Of a stretch of DNA of 64,000 bases, positions 11,000 through 23,002 are shown piece by piece. The notes beneath the pieces are model-generated. The model saw nothing but the letters and a program-made list of their open reading frames with translations, made no database searches and was not told the DNA's origin. The stretch comes from Saccharina japonica (Eukaryota > Sar > Phaeophyceae > Laminariales > Laminariaceae). Numbering within the stretch: position 1 is the first letter of the stretch; each line of letters opens with the position of its first letter. The stretch covers positions 262,692-326,691 of the forward strand of contig MEHQ01000572.1 in the NCBI GenBank assembly GCA_008828725.1. The letters are read 5' to 3'. A program made the translations under genes and the position numbers.

Positions 11000-12740
11000 T
11001 AGATTTCCCAAAGACGGCAGAACGCGGACGGTGGTGGCGGGGCACCGGTAACTATTTTTATTATACCAGCCGATGGTCGGTGTGCAGGCAGTTAGTTAAC
11101 CATTTTCAGATTCCCTCGACTCAGAGTAACTCCGCCAAATACTTCATTCTGTCGAAACCCGACGGATTGGCAACAACTCTATTTGAAGGGGCATTTTTCA
11201 ACTATAGTCCAAGAAGGCATTTATGTAAAACGGGGATAACTCGTATTGTCCCCGGGTTTCACAGTAGTCACTTCCCGTCACGCCAACGGGTTGCCCATTA
11301 TCGGTCACTTCCACGAGATAAACTGCGGTCATTCCGCATCTTCGCTCTGGTATCTCTGTAGCCAGTACAGCAGCTTTTTTAAGGAAGTATAAACTGCCGC
11401 CGGGAACTCGCGCAGAAGGATATTTGTGACCATCGTGAACTTGTGTGCGTTCGTGGATAGTGGACGGTAGTTTGTTGTGGTCTCATCGCCATAGTTATCT
11501 GTTTTGTTGTTGTTTCTCGGCCACAAAAGACAGAAATTAAGTCAGGCTCCCAACATTATAAAAAAAAAGCAAAACACACGAAAAAAAAAGACATCTCAGC
11601 CAAGTCTCAGCTCTGATGAGAGATCGAAATATTTTTTTCCTCCAACCTCATCTTTGCAAGCTGCGTGTGGTACTTCGATCGCGCGTGCTACTCTTACTCG
11701 TATATACGGGGTGAGTTACTTCTTGTCGTAGCAGTATGTGCAAAGCGATTTGGTTCCACTAGGGCTGAAAAAAACGTTGATTTAGGGCCATGTTTCAAAG
11801 GTTGTTTGTATGACATAATGGATTGACCCAAGGAAGAATGAGAGCAGGCGGACAAAGTGCACGAGAGGGTCCACGGAGCCCGAGCCACCAGTGGTTGAGG
11901 CGGCTTCGTTAATCGTGTTCACGGTCTCCCTGCCTGCCTCTCTCCCTCTCTCTTCTGTTTTACGTGCCGTGCCCTCTCTCGGGACGGCACCTAATTACGA
12001 CCTATACGGGCTGTAGCCCACATTATATTAGGAGTGTTTTAGTGCTGTAGGCGTGAAACGGGGTGCCCAATAGAAATACACCTCCATTTTGATTGGTCAA
12101 CACTTCTACCCTGATCCCACCTGGAAAACATCCCATTCGGCACCCTGCTCGCACTTACACTGTACGCAGTTAAGTGTACGTAGAAGTATATGGTGGGGGT
12201 TCGGGGTAGTGTTAGGGATAGCGGAATAGCGTGTGGACTGCTGTAGTTAAGAGCTGCGGTCCATGGACTGTAAACACTAGTTGCTCTCCCCTCCCGGTGC
12301 GCGTTTTGATGGGTTTCCCTTATATTTAGGAGGCTTTATTGTGGGACGTACGTAAATGGTCAAATACACTCTCAGGCACTGCTATTAGTAGCAGCTTCCT
12401 CAGTCAGTGCTTGAACAGGTGCAGTGTGACTGCTATTAATAGCAGCTTCCTCAGCCAGTGCGTAACAGGTGCAGTGTAGCACGTAAAGACATACTTCGAA
12501 GTACTTGGCCTAAGGCCAGCCCTGTGATTGAACCGGGAAAGACTGCAGCCGTTCGAGTGGAAGCATCCGAGCATCCACACTTCGAACATCGGAACACTTG
12601 AATTGAACTAGAAGGGGGGTATTTAGAGTTTCGCACCCCGAAATACTGGCCAGCGGTACGGCAGTGTCGGAAGTATCGAACAACCGTACATATCACATGC
12701 ATGATACAAGTGCAGCATCATACACCCGACACACCTAATA
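11000..12740. other. Non-coding stretch, no gene recognised
   Basis: Holds an eroded family G piece (11610-11700) and a CTCTCCCTGCC pyrimidine tract near 11930-11960. A duplicated segment of about 60 bp (GCTATTA.TAGCAGCTTCCTCAG.CAGTGC...GGTGCAGTGT) lies at 12380 and 12432. An ORF of 129 codons at 10972-11361 has no recognisable domain. Confidence 0.5.
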
Positions 12741-12839
12741 CGGGGGACCATAGTAAATCGGACCTACATGACAGACGAAAAACTATATATTTCCCTATTT
12801 TTATCAACAATATTTGGTCCCATTTACTATGGTCCTCCG
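12741..12839. mobile_element. Family A MITE (TA-flanked)
   Basis: TIRs CGGGGGACCATAGTAAAT and ATTTACTATGGTCCTCCG. The centre carries the conserved ACAGACGAAAAACTATATAT and TTCCCTATTTTTATCAACAA. TA-type flanks suggest the Tc1/mariner (Stowaway-like) superfamily. This is the reference copy; the others differ mainly in the centre. Confidence 0.8.
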
Positions 12840-13743
12840 AAATAGCAGTGGTATCATAGTACTATTAATATTAGTGCGAGCACTGGTAGTATCCACAGCC
12901 GTTTTGTTACAATAGTATTTGCAGATACGCCCGACACAACTACGAGTAGCAGCAGCACTAGTATTAACAGTAGTACTGGCAGCATATATACTGGCAGTAT
13001 TTATTCACAGCAAACAAGTACTGCTGATGTACGTAGAGTGGAAAAAGCAAACCGTACATAGGCATCTGCCGCGAGCTGCGTAGCCTGCCAGCATGAGCGC
13101 ATTTTTGGGCGGCTCAGGGCAGGTGTCTGATGAGGGGTGTGTGTCTTCTTCACGTTGAACCGTCATTTCTACCCGTCGATATCCAGCACACCCCAGTATC
13201 GTGCATACCGCCGGACGATGATGCTGCTATATAAGATGTGTGGTGTGTGAGTTCTTCACATTAAACCGTCCTTTCTACCCGTCGACATCCAGCACACCCA
13301 CCCAGTTTCCGTGCCGATTCTTCATCCTAGAGATACCAGAGGTATACTCGTATACCAGTTCTGTGGCAAAAGGTCTCCACTCGTATTTTATGCATATACC
13401 ACAGGTACGATAGAGGCCGAAAGTTCCAAAAAAAAAATAAGTTGAACAGAGGGTCCAAAAACCAGTACATACACCTCGTACATAGTTTGAATAGTATAAT
13501 ACACACAGACTCGTCGGTAGTCTAATGCCAGTATAGACCGCACGTAACCGCGACGTCCATAATGCTATACACGAGCTATTCATGACGAGTACCTCAAGAC
13601 TAAAGAGAGAGCTTCTATCAATACGAGTTGAATTGAGGGGGGGGCACACGTGGAATATCAACAGGCATCAACTTTTACCACCTTGACAAGACAGCAACTT
13701 TCGTTGCCTTGGCATGCCTTGACTGACACCAAAAATACTATTA

Positions 13744-13852
13744 CGGGGGAGCATAGTAAATACTAGTAAATAGGACCTACGGTAGACACAAAAACCAACA
13801 ATTTTCCCTATTTATACTGAGAGCATTTGGTCCTATTTACTATGGACCCCCG
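13744..13852. mobile_element. Family A MITE
   Basis: CGGGGGAGCATAGTAAATAC at the left and TTTACTATGGACCCCCG at the right, flanked by TA on both sides. Confidence 0.8.
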
Positions 13853-13869
13853 TAGTACCAGGTACCAGG

Positions 13870-14042
13870 TACAGTGGGGGTCCCCCGATAAGGCGGTCCG
13901 AGTAAGGCGGTATCCCTCTATAAGGCGGTCAAAATCGCTTGGCGCGACTGGGGAATTGCACTCATAACCTGGACTGAATAAGGCGGCTTCCCTCTATAAG
14001 GCGGTCATATTGCCCTGGCACACCACCGCCTTATTGGGAGAC
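13870..14042. mobile_element. Family F pogo-like MITE
   Basis: A left end CAGTGGGGGTCCCCCGATAA after TA, repeated TATAAGGCGGTC motifs, and a right end CCGCCTTATTGGGAGACGGC. CAG tips, TA target and ATAAGGCGG motifs resemble pogo/Tigger termini of the Tc1/mariner superfamily. Confidence 0.65.
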
Positions 14043-14337
14043 GGCTGCTGTGACAAGGTACCTGGTACGTTTTAGTGAGGAACACTCGGATGCATGCCCT
14101 TGACAGCGCGCGCACGTTTGGCCTTTGCTTGGCATTATGCCTAGACTGACATTTTTGACGTACGTATAATACAACAGTCAGTGTTGCGTGTTTGGTCTTG
14201 ACGTTATTCCCACACACTGAATAAACACCAACTGAACACCAAACAAAAAACAGTACCCGTGAGAACGAAATGTATCGTATACGGAGCAGTAGGGGCGGTA
14301 TGCATTAGGGTCCGCGCTGGATTCTCTAAAAAAAATA

Positions 14338-14416
14338 CCACTCTGTCCCGAAATATAAGAACCATTCTTATTGAATATTAATGTATTAAAAGGTTATTAT
14401 ATTTCGGGACAGTGGT
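14338..14416. mobile_element. Family B Stowaway-like MITE
   Basis: CCACTCTGTCCCGAAATATA and TATATTTCGGGACAGTGG arms with a TTGAATATTAATGTATTAAA centre; TA flanks. Confidence 0.8.
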
Positions 14417-14511
14417 ACAACTAGTAGGTACCCCGTAATAAGGCAGGTATGGGACCAGAGGCAATTAATAACCTGCCTTATTGCTTTTTTTGCCTTATCC
14501 CGAATCAAGGC

Positions 14512-14593
14512 CACCTAAGAAACGGTCTCACGTTTTTGGGGACAAAATACTTGGAATTAGTGTGGGATAAGTTTTGCAGTTCTGAAAGGGTTA
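14512..14593. mobile_element. Family D piggyBac-like MITE
   Basis: Reads CTAAGAAACGGTCTCACGTT, GGGGACAAAATACTTGGAAT and CAGTTCTGAAAGGGTTAA; the left TTAA is mutated. Confidence 0.6.
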
Positions 14594-14749
14594 AGACGGG
14601 GATGAGGCCAAAACCGGAGAAATCGCTCTGACACAAATATTGCGAATAAAATCGGGGACAAGTCAATTTTGACCTGCCCTATTTCTACTCTTGCCTTACC
14701 TGGTACCAATTACTGCCTTGATACGAAACGTTTTTATACCATAAGTTAC

Positions 14750-14847
14750 ATAACCCTTATAGGACTGGAGTCCCGTCTTGGGGACAAATGACTTAGAATT
14801 GGAGTGGTTTGTCCCCAAAACGGGACTGCAGTCCTAAAAGGGATAAG
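14750..14847. mobile_element. Family C piggyBac-like MITE
   Basis: TAACCCTTATAGGACTGGAG at the left and GACTGCAGTCCTAAAAGGGA at the right. The TTAA flanks are each off by one base. Confidence 0.7.
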
Positions 14848-14999
14848 GTGGGGTTGTATCGACTGGAGAATTTCGCAAAAGAGCGACGCAATTGGTATCA
14901 TAATTCGGGAAATCGTGCATATTATATTACTACAGAAAAACAGCAACAGAAAAAAAAGAAATACGAAACAAGTTCCGACAGCAGTCACAATGCGAGACG

Positions 15000-17810
15000 C
15001 GAAACACAGAAAAGCTCTACATACTCGTACTCGGTTCGTAGTTCGTAGATAAGATAGGAGCGACCAAACATATGCCAGGTGCCTCCTTGAGTACTCACTA
15101 TTTGTACGATAGAGGAGGGAGGGAGGGAGGGAGGCGCACAGCAGAGCAGGCTGTTTCCTTCATATGGCATGTGCGAGCGCACATGTCGGGGATCTCGGTG
15201 CGTTGTGCTTCGGGTTCCGGGTACACCCCCCACCCTCGTCAGCAGCCCGGGCTGCTGCGTGTGGCGGATGCTGCTGCTGCTGTATACTCGTCACTGCGTA
15301 CGACATCTCGTAATCGAGACATTTCCCCCATGCATGATGTCTCAAAGAGATTCGTACTCGTACTTATGTACACGGAAATGAAATAAAAACAAGCTACCAG
15401 GGTATTTTAATAAAAAGGCAAGCACTGAAGACTGAAAGTGCGTGGAATGTGAACGTAGCCTAACTTTTTCAGTCACAGCTACGACTTATTTGCTTCATCG
15501 ACTTTTTAGACCGTTCTCCACGCGAAAAAGTAACACCCAAAAAACATCATGTACCTGGTATACGAATACGAATATCAGGTACCTGGTATACCAGGTTTTG
15601 CAACTTTAACCCTTTCCCACACTTCGTATTATATCCAAGTAACTATAAAAAATGTACCAGGTACGAGTGTACCAGGTTTACTTTGGACCGTTTTCCACAC
15701 TAAAAGTGACTATAAAAATACAGCAAGGTATCGTACCTCTTCTGCTGCTGCCTTGTCATTACGTTTATGTATACTCGTAGCGTACTCTTTGTTGGGGTAC
15801 GAGTACAAATATGAAGAGTAAACGGAACATAATCGTGTTTCCGTGCAGAGTCGTCGTGCTATACTCTGCGTAAAGCAGCAGTGAGAGCACGAGAAGTTCG
15901 ACAAACCTCCCCCCACCCCCACCACGTCTCGCTTATATAAAAACGCAAGCCTGTGATGAACGCGAAAAAAAAAAAAAGCTTGACGCAAGCGTAACACACG
16001 CGAACACCAACGCTCTGACCGACACTGTGGCCGACGCCCGACTTGGCGAGCCATGCTCCCTCACCGTCCCCTAGCAACATGCTTGCGTTTGGTGGCTGCT
16101 GCTGCTGCTGCTGCTGCTGCGCTGCGCTGCTGCTGTGCTGCAGCGCGCACTCCGAATGTCCCAGCTCGTGCGCGCTTGTTCGTTGGGTGGGGTGCCGGCT
16201 GGCAGGTAAGACAGCAGCCAGAGAGCGTCTCGAGTAGTTTCGAGCCTCCGGGTGCCCGGGGCAACGGGTGGTGTATGTACGGCAGCAGCTCTAGGGAGGC
16301 TGCTGATCGACGTACGTACGGCGGTGCGCTCTTTTGCAGCAGAAAACGAGAACTGCTGGTTGACTTGTCCGGTTGTTGTTTGTTGCGGCGCCTTCTATCT
16401 GCTGCTGCTGCTGCTGCTGTACGTGCTAGAGGGAGTGAAGGCTGGCTGGGCAAAAGAAGAGAAGTTTTTGTCACGGTGGTACTTATTAATACATAAAATA
16501 CACAAACAGAGAAATAATTGTTTTTTATTATTATTATGCACTTGGAAAGTATATGGTACGGCGTGAGATTGTGGTGATGGTCGTGACCGATCTTGATCTT
16601 CCACGCACAAATCGAACTCGATTCTTGTACGATTTTTTACGTAGAATACGTCAAGATACGTACATAAACGATTCGGCCAAAACTAGACTTTGCGGGTATG
16701 CACGCAGACTGGTCTTCTTTGGAGGCTGAGCCTGTTGAAATTACTTGCAATAAACTGTTTTAGTTACTGGTTGTTTTGTTTGTGTGTATACGTGTATACT
16801 GCTGTGAAATACGTACGACGCTACGAGTCATAGTGTGCACTTTACAAGCAGTATGGGTACGTACGTAGCCTGGTACCAGTACAAAAGTACATGTATCATC
16901 CATAGGAGTAAAGCAGCAGTATCATATACCAGAATGAGCAAGCATAGGTATTCGAGTACTCGTGTAGTATAACCAGGGCCAGGTGCTTGTTACAGACGAT
17001 TGGTTTGCTGCTGCTGTATACTTCTGTCTGCCGTGACACACAGAGAACAACGGCACTTGAAAACAAGAAGAAAATAACACATCGAGGTTGGAGAATTTCC
17101 TCGACCGATGCAACAACAACAGCAGCAGCAGCAGCACAGTAACGCCTACATATATACATAGCCGGGGAGCGGGGGGGGGGGGCAAGGAAGAACAGAAGAC
17201 CCAGCAGGGCAAAACGTATTTACAGCAGCAGTATATATGCACACACATGAGTATACCAGGTCTGGCATGGGTGGGTGACGGTATATATGGCAGTCCATCC
17301 CATTCAGTACTCGTATTTAAACTTGTGTGAATTCATTGATGTTAAATTTCAAGAGATTCATCAGCAGCAACAGTAACGCCCACATACATGTGTATATGCC
17401 GGGGAGGGGGGAAGGAAGGGGGAAGGAAGAACAGGAGGAGACGCAGCCAGGCAAAACGTATTTACAGCAGCAGTGCCCAGCATATTTATGTGTACGCACA
17501 CGAGTATACCAGGTACCGGGCATGCATCATACCAGATACATTACGCACGTGGGTGAAGTGACCCTGTCTGTGGACGAGTTGATTGGGAAATACCAGGTAC
17601 CAGGTATGATATACGTAAAATAGACCATCAACGAAAAAGAGCAGGCAGTTACTACCTGGTACGTAATAGGCGTCCCTGGGGCCAGCAAGCGGAGGGAATA
17701 AAAAGCAAACAGCAAGCAGGCCAAGCACCCAACACCCAGTGTACCTTGTATAACCTCTGCGATTAGGACACAGAAGTAGCAGACAGCAGCAGTATTATAA
17801 ATAGTAAAAA
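15000..17810. other. Triplet-rich non-coding stretch, no gene recognised
   Basis: Contains (CTG)n runs at 16096-16140 and 16400-16420 and a GGGA tract at 15113-15135. Two similar CAGCAG + GGGGAGGGGGG(A)AGGAAG segments lie at 17107-17235 and 17355-17475. Many TACCAGGTA words occur. A potential GT donor (CAG/GTAAGA at 16204) follows the CTG-rich ORF at 16053, but no homology supports a gene. Confidence 0.4.
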
Positions 17811-18661
17811 AAAAAAAAAAGTGTCTTAATCTTGGTATGTACTATTAATACTTGTACGCACGCACGTAGGCTGCGTACGAACATAATAGCTTTCGTACGA
17901 GTAGCGGAGGGACGAAGACATGAACAAAAACAACAAGACGAGCCCTCCCGAACATAAATAAGTTTATTTTTCAATTTTTTCGCTAAATCTCGGGTTAATG
18001 TCACACGCCACACTAAACCATAGTATAAATCGTCGCGATCTGTACAAAAAAAATAGGAAGGAATGGTTGGCTGGTTGTTGCTACCAGTAGGGTTGTTGCG
18101 GTATCGGGGGGTTGGCATCTGGGATCGACGGCCGTTTGAGGCCTATCAAGTTGAGTACCTACTGGAAACAGCGCTACCAGCTGCGCCGGGGGGGGAACCT
18201 GGGAGAAACGGCCCAGGGAACGGTCGACGCTCTACTGCTGTAGCTCGGCTAACAGCGGGTCCCTGACTGTGCAATCGATATGCCAGCGAGGGGTGGAGGG
18301 AGATCCGACTATGTAGAACGTACACGGTATTATTGATAGGGAGAATACGCTAAAAAAACCCGAAAACTGCGAAACTACACTATACACTTGAGAGAGAAGG
18401 CATCGACATTCAATATTCGCAAATGTAGGCTATAACGTGGGGGGAGGAACTGCGTCGATTTTTGGTGCGAATGTTGCGCGACGTGCATGTCGACTGTGGC
18501 TCTGACTGACACCGATGGGCGGAGGAGAGAGAGACGGCTTGGCGGTGCCTGGTCTACTAGCTAATTTCGGGCGAGGTAGTTGTCGGCGAGCGCGAGAAAT
18601 ATAGATTCAATTTTGAAAATGAGACTATTATTATACTGTTTTGCGGTACGTATGCACTTGA

Positions 18662-19251
18662 TTATACGTGCTGCTCTGCGATATTTCTATGGGTGTGTGT
18701 GTATACGAGTATGAGACTGACGCTACCGCGAAATTCGTAGGAGATTCGCCACATGGATAAGCCGAAGAAGGCAACGTCGGCGGCGGTACACCTAAAAAAA
18801 AAAATGAGTAAACATGCTACGTAGCTAGCCTGTCCCCCCGGCGACAGTCCGCAGAGAGCGCCACAGAAGGCAACCGACACATATTTGTCGAGCGGTGGCA
18901 TAAGGGTGGTGTGTACCGGTGACGTTGTACAGGAAAGGTGCACGCACAACGAAACTAACTCCTGCGTCCTGCAGCAGCAGTGTTTTGCGGTACAAGTACG
19001 ACTACTCCGATGAGGAGCGGTGCCGATAAACAAGGAGAGGTTCACATATTGTTTTGTTTCGTTGCCACCAAGGTTTTGCTGGAGACATATATCTTCGCGT
19101 CAGCACTGACAGCAGTGCTGGTGGCCTCTACTAGTCGCTGCGAAACCGTGGCAATCGCCGCACCTGAGCCGTTGAGGTGGGTGGCCTCCTCCTTCTCCTC
19201 GCCCGCTGAGGTCAGCTCGACGTGATCTTCCACTTCCGTTACTCTAGACAT
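18662..19251 (-). CDS. Possible divergent ORF(s) upstream of TRAPPC2, unassigned
   Basis: A GC-richer stretch with minus-strand reading frames that looks more gene-like than its surroundings. One frame, starting at a Met near 19251, encodes an acidic Ser/Thr/Ala-rich peptide (MSRVTEVEDHVELTSAGEEK...). It ends at a stop near 19042, but GT dinucleotides are available there as donors. A second open frame (19045-18662) contains hydrophobic segments (DKYVSVAFCGALCGLSPG; ADVAFFGLSMW). If real, this would be the first exons of a gene transcribed away from TRAPPC2 with about 530 bp between the starts. No family is recognised and the splice joins are not determined. Confidence 0.22.
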
Positions 19252-19782
19252 GGTGCGACAAGACAAGATGTCACGCGACCACAAAAAAGTCGATCGACCA
19301 CCGCAAAGCTGCGCCCCCTGACAGTAGTACGGTGCGGCGCCCTCGCTTGGTGCCTGTGCCAATACCTGCCGTGGTTGACGGGGCTACGTAGAGGCTACAC
19401 AGGCGGTGGCTGTATCCGGCGTACTCCAGAGGGTCAACTGGGCCTCAAGAGAAAGAAACGCACAATACGATAATCAGTCCGAGGTTCCGAAAAAAAATCG
19501 GCTGTAGAAACAAAAAGAGCAAAAATCAGTTCGGTTCCCAGTTCCACCCACACTGCACAGGCGGCTCCGCTCTCCCATTTAGGTGGTTGAATCACCCCCG
19601 CCTAATACATTCTTCAAATCAATACTACAAAACCCCTTCATTTTTTGGGGGATTCGAGATTCGAGATCACGACGAAACAGCAGTGTGGGCCGGTGCGAAG
19701 TTTGATACGCAGCTCGTGGGGGGCTGATTCTGATCACGGTTCTTGATTCAATCAGTTTGTCTCGAGGCAAAGGAGAGGTTCA

Positions 19783-20006
19783 ATGTCGGTGTTCATGATC
19801 GTGGGGAGGAACGAGCCGCTGTACGAAGCAGATTTCGGCTCTCTCAACAGCAGCAGCGGGGGCGGAAGCAGCAGTGCGGCGGGCGGAGCATCTGCTCGAG
19901 CGTCGGGAGGAGGAGGAGGAGGAGAAGAATCGGCGCACCTGAACCAGTTCATCGTTCACTCCTCGCTCGACATGGTGGAACGAAAGCAGTGGTCCACGCC
20001 AGCTAC
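19783..20006 (+). CDS. TRAPPC2: TRAPPC2 (sedlin/Trs20) exon 1
   Basis: First coding exon of the TRAPP-complex subunit TRAPPC2, a longin-fold protein. TRAPP acts as a Rab-activating tether in ER-Golgi and autophagic traffic. The start MSVFMIVGRNEPLYEADF aligns with the family start (F.IVG..D.P.YE.EF); after a loop, HLNQFIVHSSLDMVE then QW match the conserved HLNQFI.H.ALD.V...W block. Between these blocks is a Ser/Gly/Ala-rich insert of about 30 residues, longer than the roughly 12-residue loop in animals. The exon ends in phase 2 at a GTAAGT donor (20007). It joins exactly to exon 2 at 58676, restoring the ..T-YL..VDKFNE.. segment. An in-frame stop immediately follows the donor if unspliced. 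The ATG has an A at -3... no upstream in-frame alternative is supported. Confidence 0.92.
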
Positions 20007-20147
20007 GTAAGTTGTGTTATCCGCCTTGGGCAGCGAATTGCCGTGAGATATTCGAGGCGTACTTGTACAGCAGTTCTTACTACGTATGATTGCAGTAATG
20101 TAGGACTCCGTTTCCATACGATATCAACGTGTATATGCTTTACCCAC

Positions 20148-20930
20148 AGGTACTCAGGTACAAACAGCAGCAGCAGCACAGAGGTTGCGTAACATACACC
20201 TGCTCGTACGACGAGTACGAGTACCTGCCCCCTGCACCACCATGAGGATATCGTACGAACGAGTGGCATATAGCTAATGTGCACCCCGAGCATGTTTTGC
20301 ATGCATGTCAAGTCCGCCGTTTCTTCGCTGCACCATGAACCTCTTGGCATTTTCAACTTCTGTGCCCGTTTCCTTTCGCGAGCGTAGCGGGCGGCGTCAG
20401 CCGCCCGCGGAGCGGAGCCCTTGTATATGCATACCCAGGTACCCAGCCGGGTACAAACAGCAGCAGCAGCAGTACGTACACAGTACCAGAGGTTGCGTAA
20501 CATACACCTGTTACGACGAGTACGAGTACCTGCCCCTTGCACCACAATGAGGATATCGTACGAACGGGTAGCATACGACAGCTAATGTGCACCCCGAGCA
20601 TGTTTTGCATGCATGTCAAGTCCGCCGTTTCTTCGCTGCACCATGAATCTCTTGGCATTTTCAACTACAGCATGGGCCTCTTCTGTGCCCGTTTCCTTGC
20701 GCGAGCGTAGCGGGCGGCGTCAGCCGCCCGCGGAGCGGAGCCCTTGTATATGCGTACAGGCGTACCCAAGGTACCCAGGTACAAACAGCAGCAGCAGCAG
20801 TACGTGGTATACGTATCATACATAGTACCAGAGGTTGCGAAACGTACACCTGCTACGACGAGTACGAGCACCTGCCCCCTGCACCCCCACGAGCAAAGGA
20901 TATCGTACGAACGAGTATCACGTATCACAT
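20148..20930. repeat. Tandem duplication, about 310-330 bp unit, 2.4 copies
   Basis: Starts about 140 bp inside intron 1. Units share TACAAACAGCAGCAGCAG, AGAGGTTGCGTAACATACAC, TGAGGATATCGTACGAACG, ATGTCAAGTCCGCCGTTTC and a GC-rich hairpin GGCGGCGTCAGCCGCC. The third copy stops after the GTACGAACGAGTA motif. The ORFs in it (repeated MSSPPFLRCTMNLLAF) are copies of the same DNA, not a gene family. Confidence 0.9.
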
Positions 20931-21337
20931 GTACCTACAGACACGACATATATCCGAAAAAAGGTGTATGTAAGTATATCACACGACATGCAAGGCACGG
21001 ACGGCAACTCTTGTGAATTGAGAGTTCGGAGCAAAGATGTCGGTTGACAGACTTTGACGCCCTTGACACTTGACAGACAACAATCCACCAAACACCTTGA
21101 CAGACAGACAGACAGCCATGACAAGAAAAAGCAGGAGACAATAACAAATATCCCTGGTTTTGAAAAAACGCCTTACAAATCACTGAAAACTTCAAACTTT
21201 TTTTTTTGTACACAACACTGCAGACCTTTCTGGTTTCCACATGAGTTCTGGAGGAATTATTATACCGGGGATAGAGGACATTTTGGCTTGACGACGCCAA
21301 AGGCCTTGACAGACAACCTTGACGCTTGACAAACTTG

Positions 21338-22613
21338 TAGGGCTGTGAGTCGGCACGACTTAAGTCGCCGACTAGTTATTAGTCGGACTAATAGTCAGTC
21401 GTGAAACGGAGGTGCCGACTTTCCGACTTATTGGGTTTCCTTAACTGTATGAAGGCTTTTTTAATGCGGGGTACAGCTTTGAACGTGAATTGCTGCTGCA
21501 ATGCTGCGGATACCCTCACATGCCCTGTGACACTGCAGCGCGCAACGGGGGATCCACACAAACACACGCACACATGGCGGAACAACCCATCTCTCTCGAC
21601 GGTGCCGACGGCGTCAGCCCTGGCGCACCCAATGCAGCAGCACTGTGAACAAAAGGCGTGGTTCACTTGACCCGGAGAACGTAGAACTGCTGGTTTTTCT
21701 CCGGTGCAGCTGGACGGCTGTTGACGAATGGCAGCGTTAGGAAGAACTGCCTGGCTTGACGCTTGGCGTTTCTTTCTGGTGTGCGTTGGTGTTTCGCTTG
21801 AACTCGCTCGGTGTTGTTTAGCTAACAACGCATCGAGTGGTGGCGGTGTTTTTTTCTCGGTTTGGAGGCGGGCAAGGAAAGTGGGGGCAGTATGTGGAGC
21901 TGGCGTTCACCCGATGAATCGTCAGAGTCTACGTCGTATTGTAGCTTTGGGTCCATCGAGTAGGTTCCTAGTTTATTATTTCATGTCTCTTTTTCTTTTT
22001 GTGGAAACGTTTTGTCTTTCGTACCAGGGGCGATATTGTATAATCGATGGTTTAGGATTTGCCGTCGTCATCGACGCGCGCGTTTCGCGCAAGGTTGGGA
22101 GAGACGTTAGTAAACGAATAACATCACGGAGGGATCCAAGACCTTTTCTTCTGGGGATCATTTTTGCACTGCTGTCTTGGTGATGAGTTCGCTTTTTTGC
22201 TCGTATCCCCGCCAGGTAGTATTGCGACTCAAACAATTGCTGTCACGTTCCTCTAGTCCAGGGTAGATTTACCTGGTACATGTGTTGTACTTTTCGTTTT
22301 TTGTGAATTTCTTGTGTAAACTGAAGCTTTTTTGTGTTTTTCGTTTGAAACTCATGTGAATCTAGGTCATAGTGTTTGCGCTTTTCTTGCGTAAAATGAA
22401 GCCAAAAAGCGTGTTTTTGGCCTCCGGCGGCGCCTTCAGCGGGATCCTCCGGAGGCGCCTCCGGCGGGCCCTCCGGGGGCGCCTCCAGCGGGGCCCCCTC
22501 GGCCGGGGGGGGCTTTTTTGGCTCGCTTCGCTCGCCTGATTTTAGTGGGCAAGTCGGCTTCGCCGACTAGCGACTAGTTATTAGTCGTGAAATGAAACCG
22601 ACTCACAGCCCTA
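21338..22613. mobile_element. hAT-like non-autonomous transposon
   Basis: A 1276-bp element with perfect 16-bp TIRs, TAGGGCTGTGAGTCGG and CCGACTCACAGCCCTA, flanked by a perfect 8-bp direct repeat CAAACTTG (21330-21337 and 22614-22621). An 8-bp duplication and TAGGG tips (compare the TAGGGATG tip of maize Ac) are diagnostic for hAT. Subterminal palindromic motifs GACTAGTTATTAGTC occur at both ends, typical of hAT transposase-binding regions. The interior has no intact transposase: ORFs of 146 codons (minus) and 151 codons (plus) are unrecognised. A GC-rich CCTCCGG(C/G)GG(C/G)GCC tract lies at 22420-22510. It interrupts a CTTGACA-rich host sequence that resumes on the far side. Confidence 0.88.
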
Positions 22614-23002
22614 CAAACTTGACACTTGATCGTCAACCGACATATTTGGTTCAGAGAGGGGGGAATTGACCATAAGAAGTACATAACCACCCTCACAGCA
22701 ACGGGCACTCTATATCATACGTACGAACGTGGTTGAGGGACGATACACATCATTGGGGTCCGCGTTACAATCATTGCAAGGGTAAGAATGCAAGCAGGGG
22801 CGCAACGTGGCCCTACCCGTGCTGCTTGTCGCCCGCGCTGCTCGTATATACGTACGTACTACCTGGTAGACGGTTGCCTAAACCGAAGGGGTCGTTGTTT
22901 TGGTCTCTGTCCCTTATATCTTATATCCCTTGACCCAGTCAGAACTGAAAAAAATGCCCCACAATAATTCCAAGTCTATCCCTTATATCCCTTAAAAAGT
23001 CC

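Noticed and set aside
13275-13661. Peptide RMKNR.G.WVGVLDVDG seen in ORFs at 13.3 and 38.4 kb
   Set aside because: It is the translation of the family K repeat; other K copies (10.1, 39.2 kb) shift frame inside the motif, so no conserved protein is supported.
16053-16496. CTG-rich ORFs on both strands (147 and 137 codons) with a CAG/GTAAGA site
   Set aside because: Both strands are equally open because of triplet repeats; no domain recognised, so not called as a gene.
20003-20928. Repeated ORFs starting MSSPPFLRCTMN and MIRDTR-type frames
   Set aside because: Copies arise from tandem duplication of non-coding DNA; all three plus and minus frames are similarly open.
21388-22183. ORFs inside the hAT-like element as a transposase
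   Set aside because: No recognisable hAT catalytic or dimerisation motif; compositions follow local repeats.
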